This document shows, in pieces, positions 62,901-64,000 of a stretch of 64,000 nucleotides of DNA (the stretch's first letter is position 1; each line of letters begins with the position of its first letter). Made by a program: the position numbers and the translations under genes. The notes beneath the pieces were generated by a model, which saw nothing but the letters and a program-made list of their open reading frames with translations, ran no database searches and was not told the origin of the DNA. The stretch spans positions 124,001 through 188,000 of the forward strand of contig VZRZ01000388.1 of the NCBI GenBank assembly GCA_013398175.1, in the 5' to 3' direction. The DNA is from Climacteris rufus (lineage: Eukaryota > Chordata > Aves > Passeriformes > Climacteridae).

Positions 62901-64000
62901 ATGAGTAGAAGAGAAACTTGATTTGACTGTGTGACCTAGTTGTGAGATGAGAGGATTTTCTGTTAGACCAGGCTATCTCCAAAACTTTGAGTTCAAATGA
63001 GGAATTTCAGACCAAAAGCTCACTTTGAGAAAATGTTAGGTAACTGAAAAGCCTTTTAGGTTAGGAAAAGACTTCAACTATGTTAGAGTATCTTAATTTT
63101 TAACTAAAAGTTTTATTGAATCAAAAGTAGGTACCTAGGTTTACGAGAAGTGTCACTAGATCACAGCACTTTTTAGTTATTCTTTCCTCACTCTGTCCAT
63201 TTCAATTCTTTGCTGCCTTCTTTTAGTTATATCTAGCATGGGCAATAGTAATTTAAGAACTATTTCTGTTTAGTCTCTGAAATTACCTCTGCTCTTTTAT
63301 GAACTATAAAAACTGAAGATGCTTGCATCATAAAGGTGAGCAAAATAAAGTATAAACAGGTTATGCATACATTGCAAACAATAGTGGAATGCAGAAGCAC
63401 ATAAGAGCTTCCTTAATTCCATAATGGGAGTTATTCTCTTACATCAAGGTGATTAATTATTGAAGAGAATATAGAAAACAAAGTCTTCAAAACTCATGAG
63501 CCTGTTCATGTTACTATTTAATGATCCACTTGTTATTCCCTTTACTCTTTTAAATTCTTAGCTAGGATAAATTGAGGAATGGTCACTTCTGTGATGGTGT
63601 TTGTAGGTGGGGAGGAAACCTGCCTTTTCATAAGCTGCAACCTCCAGAGGCATGTTCCTTATCTTGGCTTAAACCCTGACTTTTCCCCCCACTACAGCTG
63701 TGGTCTTCACTTAAACTACTTTTTTTTTTCCCATGGGCTTACTTCCTAGTTCCTGTGATAGCATATACTGTAAATAATTTCTGTCTTTTATATAAATGTA
63801 CCCCAATAGTATTATTTAAATTAAATATTATGATTTAATATATATTTGTATAAATTTGCTGTAGTGGCACTTTGCTAGACTGGGATATAATGTCACATAG
63901 CCATCTGGCAAGGGGGACCATAAATATTTTACCCCTGTGTCTCAGTTGTTCATCTCTCTTTTTCTCTGGAGATGGTCTGTCCTGCCCTGAAAGGAGGACA
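53938..64000 (+). other. JMY: JMY intron 2 (open at right edge)
   Basis: About 10 kb of AT-rich intron with no further JMY exon, RNA gene or clear transposable element. A 24-base unit starting TTTGTTAGTT is duplicated in tandem at 58255-58278 and 58279-58302 with two differences. Runs of A (57634-57651) and T (for example 63720-63730) are scattered. The next JMY exon must lie beyond 64000. Confidence 0.7.

Noticed and set aside
1..64000. CRISPR arrays, tRNA or rRNA genes, or a novel defence or metabolic system
   Set aside because: No regularly spaced exact repeats, cloverleaf-like RNA genes or gene clusters are visible. The window is a normal vertebrate locus with two exon-intron genes and retroelement debris.

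Overview
The window is genomic DNA from a bird. Sparse coding exons with GT-AG introns lie in AT-rich non-coding DNA. The interspersed repeats are avian in style: several CR1 LINE 3' ends and reverse-transcriptase fragments, and long-terminal-repeat (LTR) copies of the kind common in bird genomes. There are no bacterial-type operons, CRISPR arrays or phage genes. I see no evidence for an undescribed biological system; the window is an ordinary two-gene vertebrate locus with some retroviral and LINE history worth a second look.

Two genes are present, both on the + strand. (1) The 3' part of BHMT (betaine-homocysteine S-methyltransferase) is at 485-5147. Its last three coding exons (485-667, 4263-4491, 4973-5147) join in frame and carry all three zinc-ligand cysteines (217, 299 and 300 in human numbering) and the C-terminal oligomerisation arm. 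The 5' exons lie to the left of the window. (2) The 5' part of JMY (junction-mediating and regulatory protein, an actin nucleator and p53/p300 cofactor) is present as the 3' portion of its large GC-rich first exon (35774-36392) and as exon 2 (53764-53937). A 606-base N gap in the CpG island hides the JMY start codon. The remaining JMY exons lie to the right. The order BHMT then JMY on one strand matches vertebrate synteny (human 5q14, between DMGDH/BHMT2 and HOMER1). In chicken this segment belongs to the Z chromosome, so Z linkage is likely here by inference.

Layout: 1-5340 end of BHMT, with an antisense CR1 RT fragment in an intron. 5341-33200 is intergenic, with CR1 pieces, a MIR-like core, simple repeats, a + strand solo LTR (15281-16411, containing a 451-base gap) and a - strand solo LTR (27656-28770). 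33213-34467 is a collapsed provirus-like unit on the + strand: LTR, primer-binding-site-like sequence, short internal remnant, truncated second LTR. A possible eroded Gag zinc knuckle follows at about 34679. 34981-36420 is the JMY CpG island and exon 1. 36393-53763 is JMY intron 1, with a second copy of the - strand LTR (46213-47191) and further CR1 fragments. 53938-64000 is JMY intron 2, with no recognised element. Family names for repeats come from recognising consensus-like sequence by eye, not from a library search.
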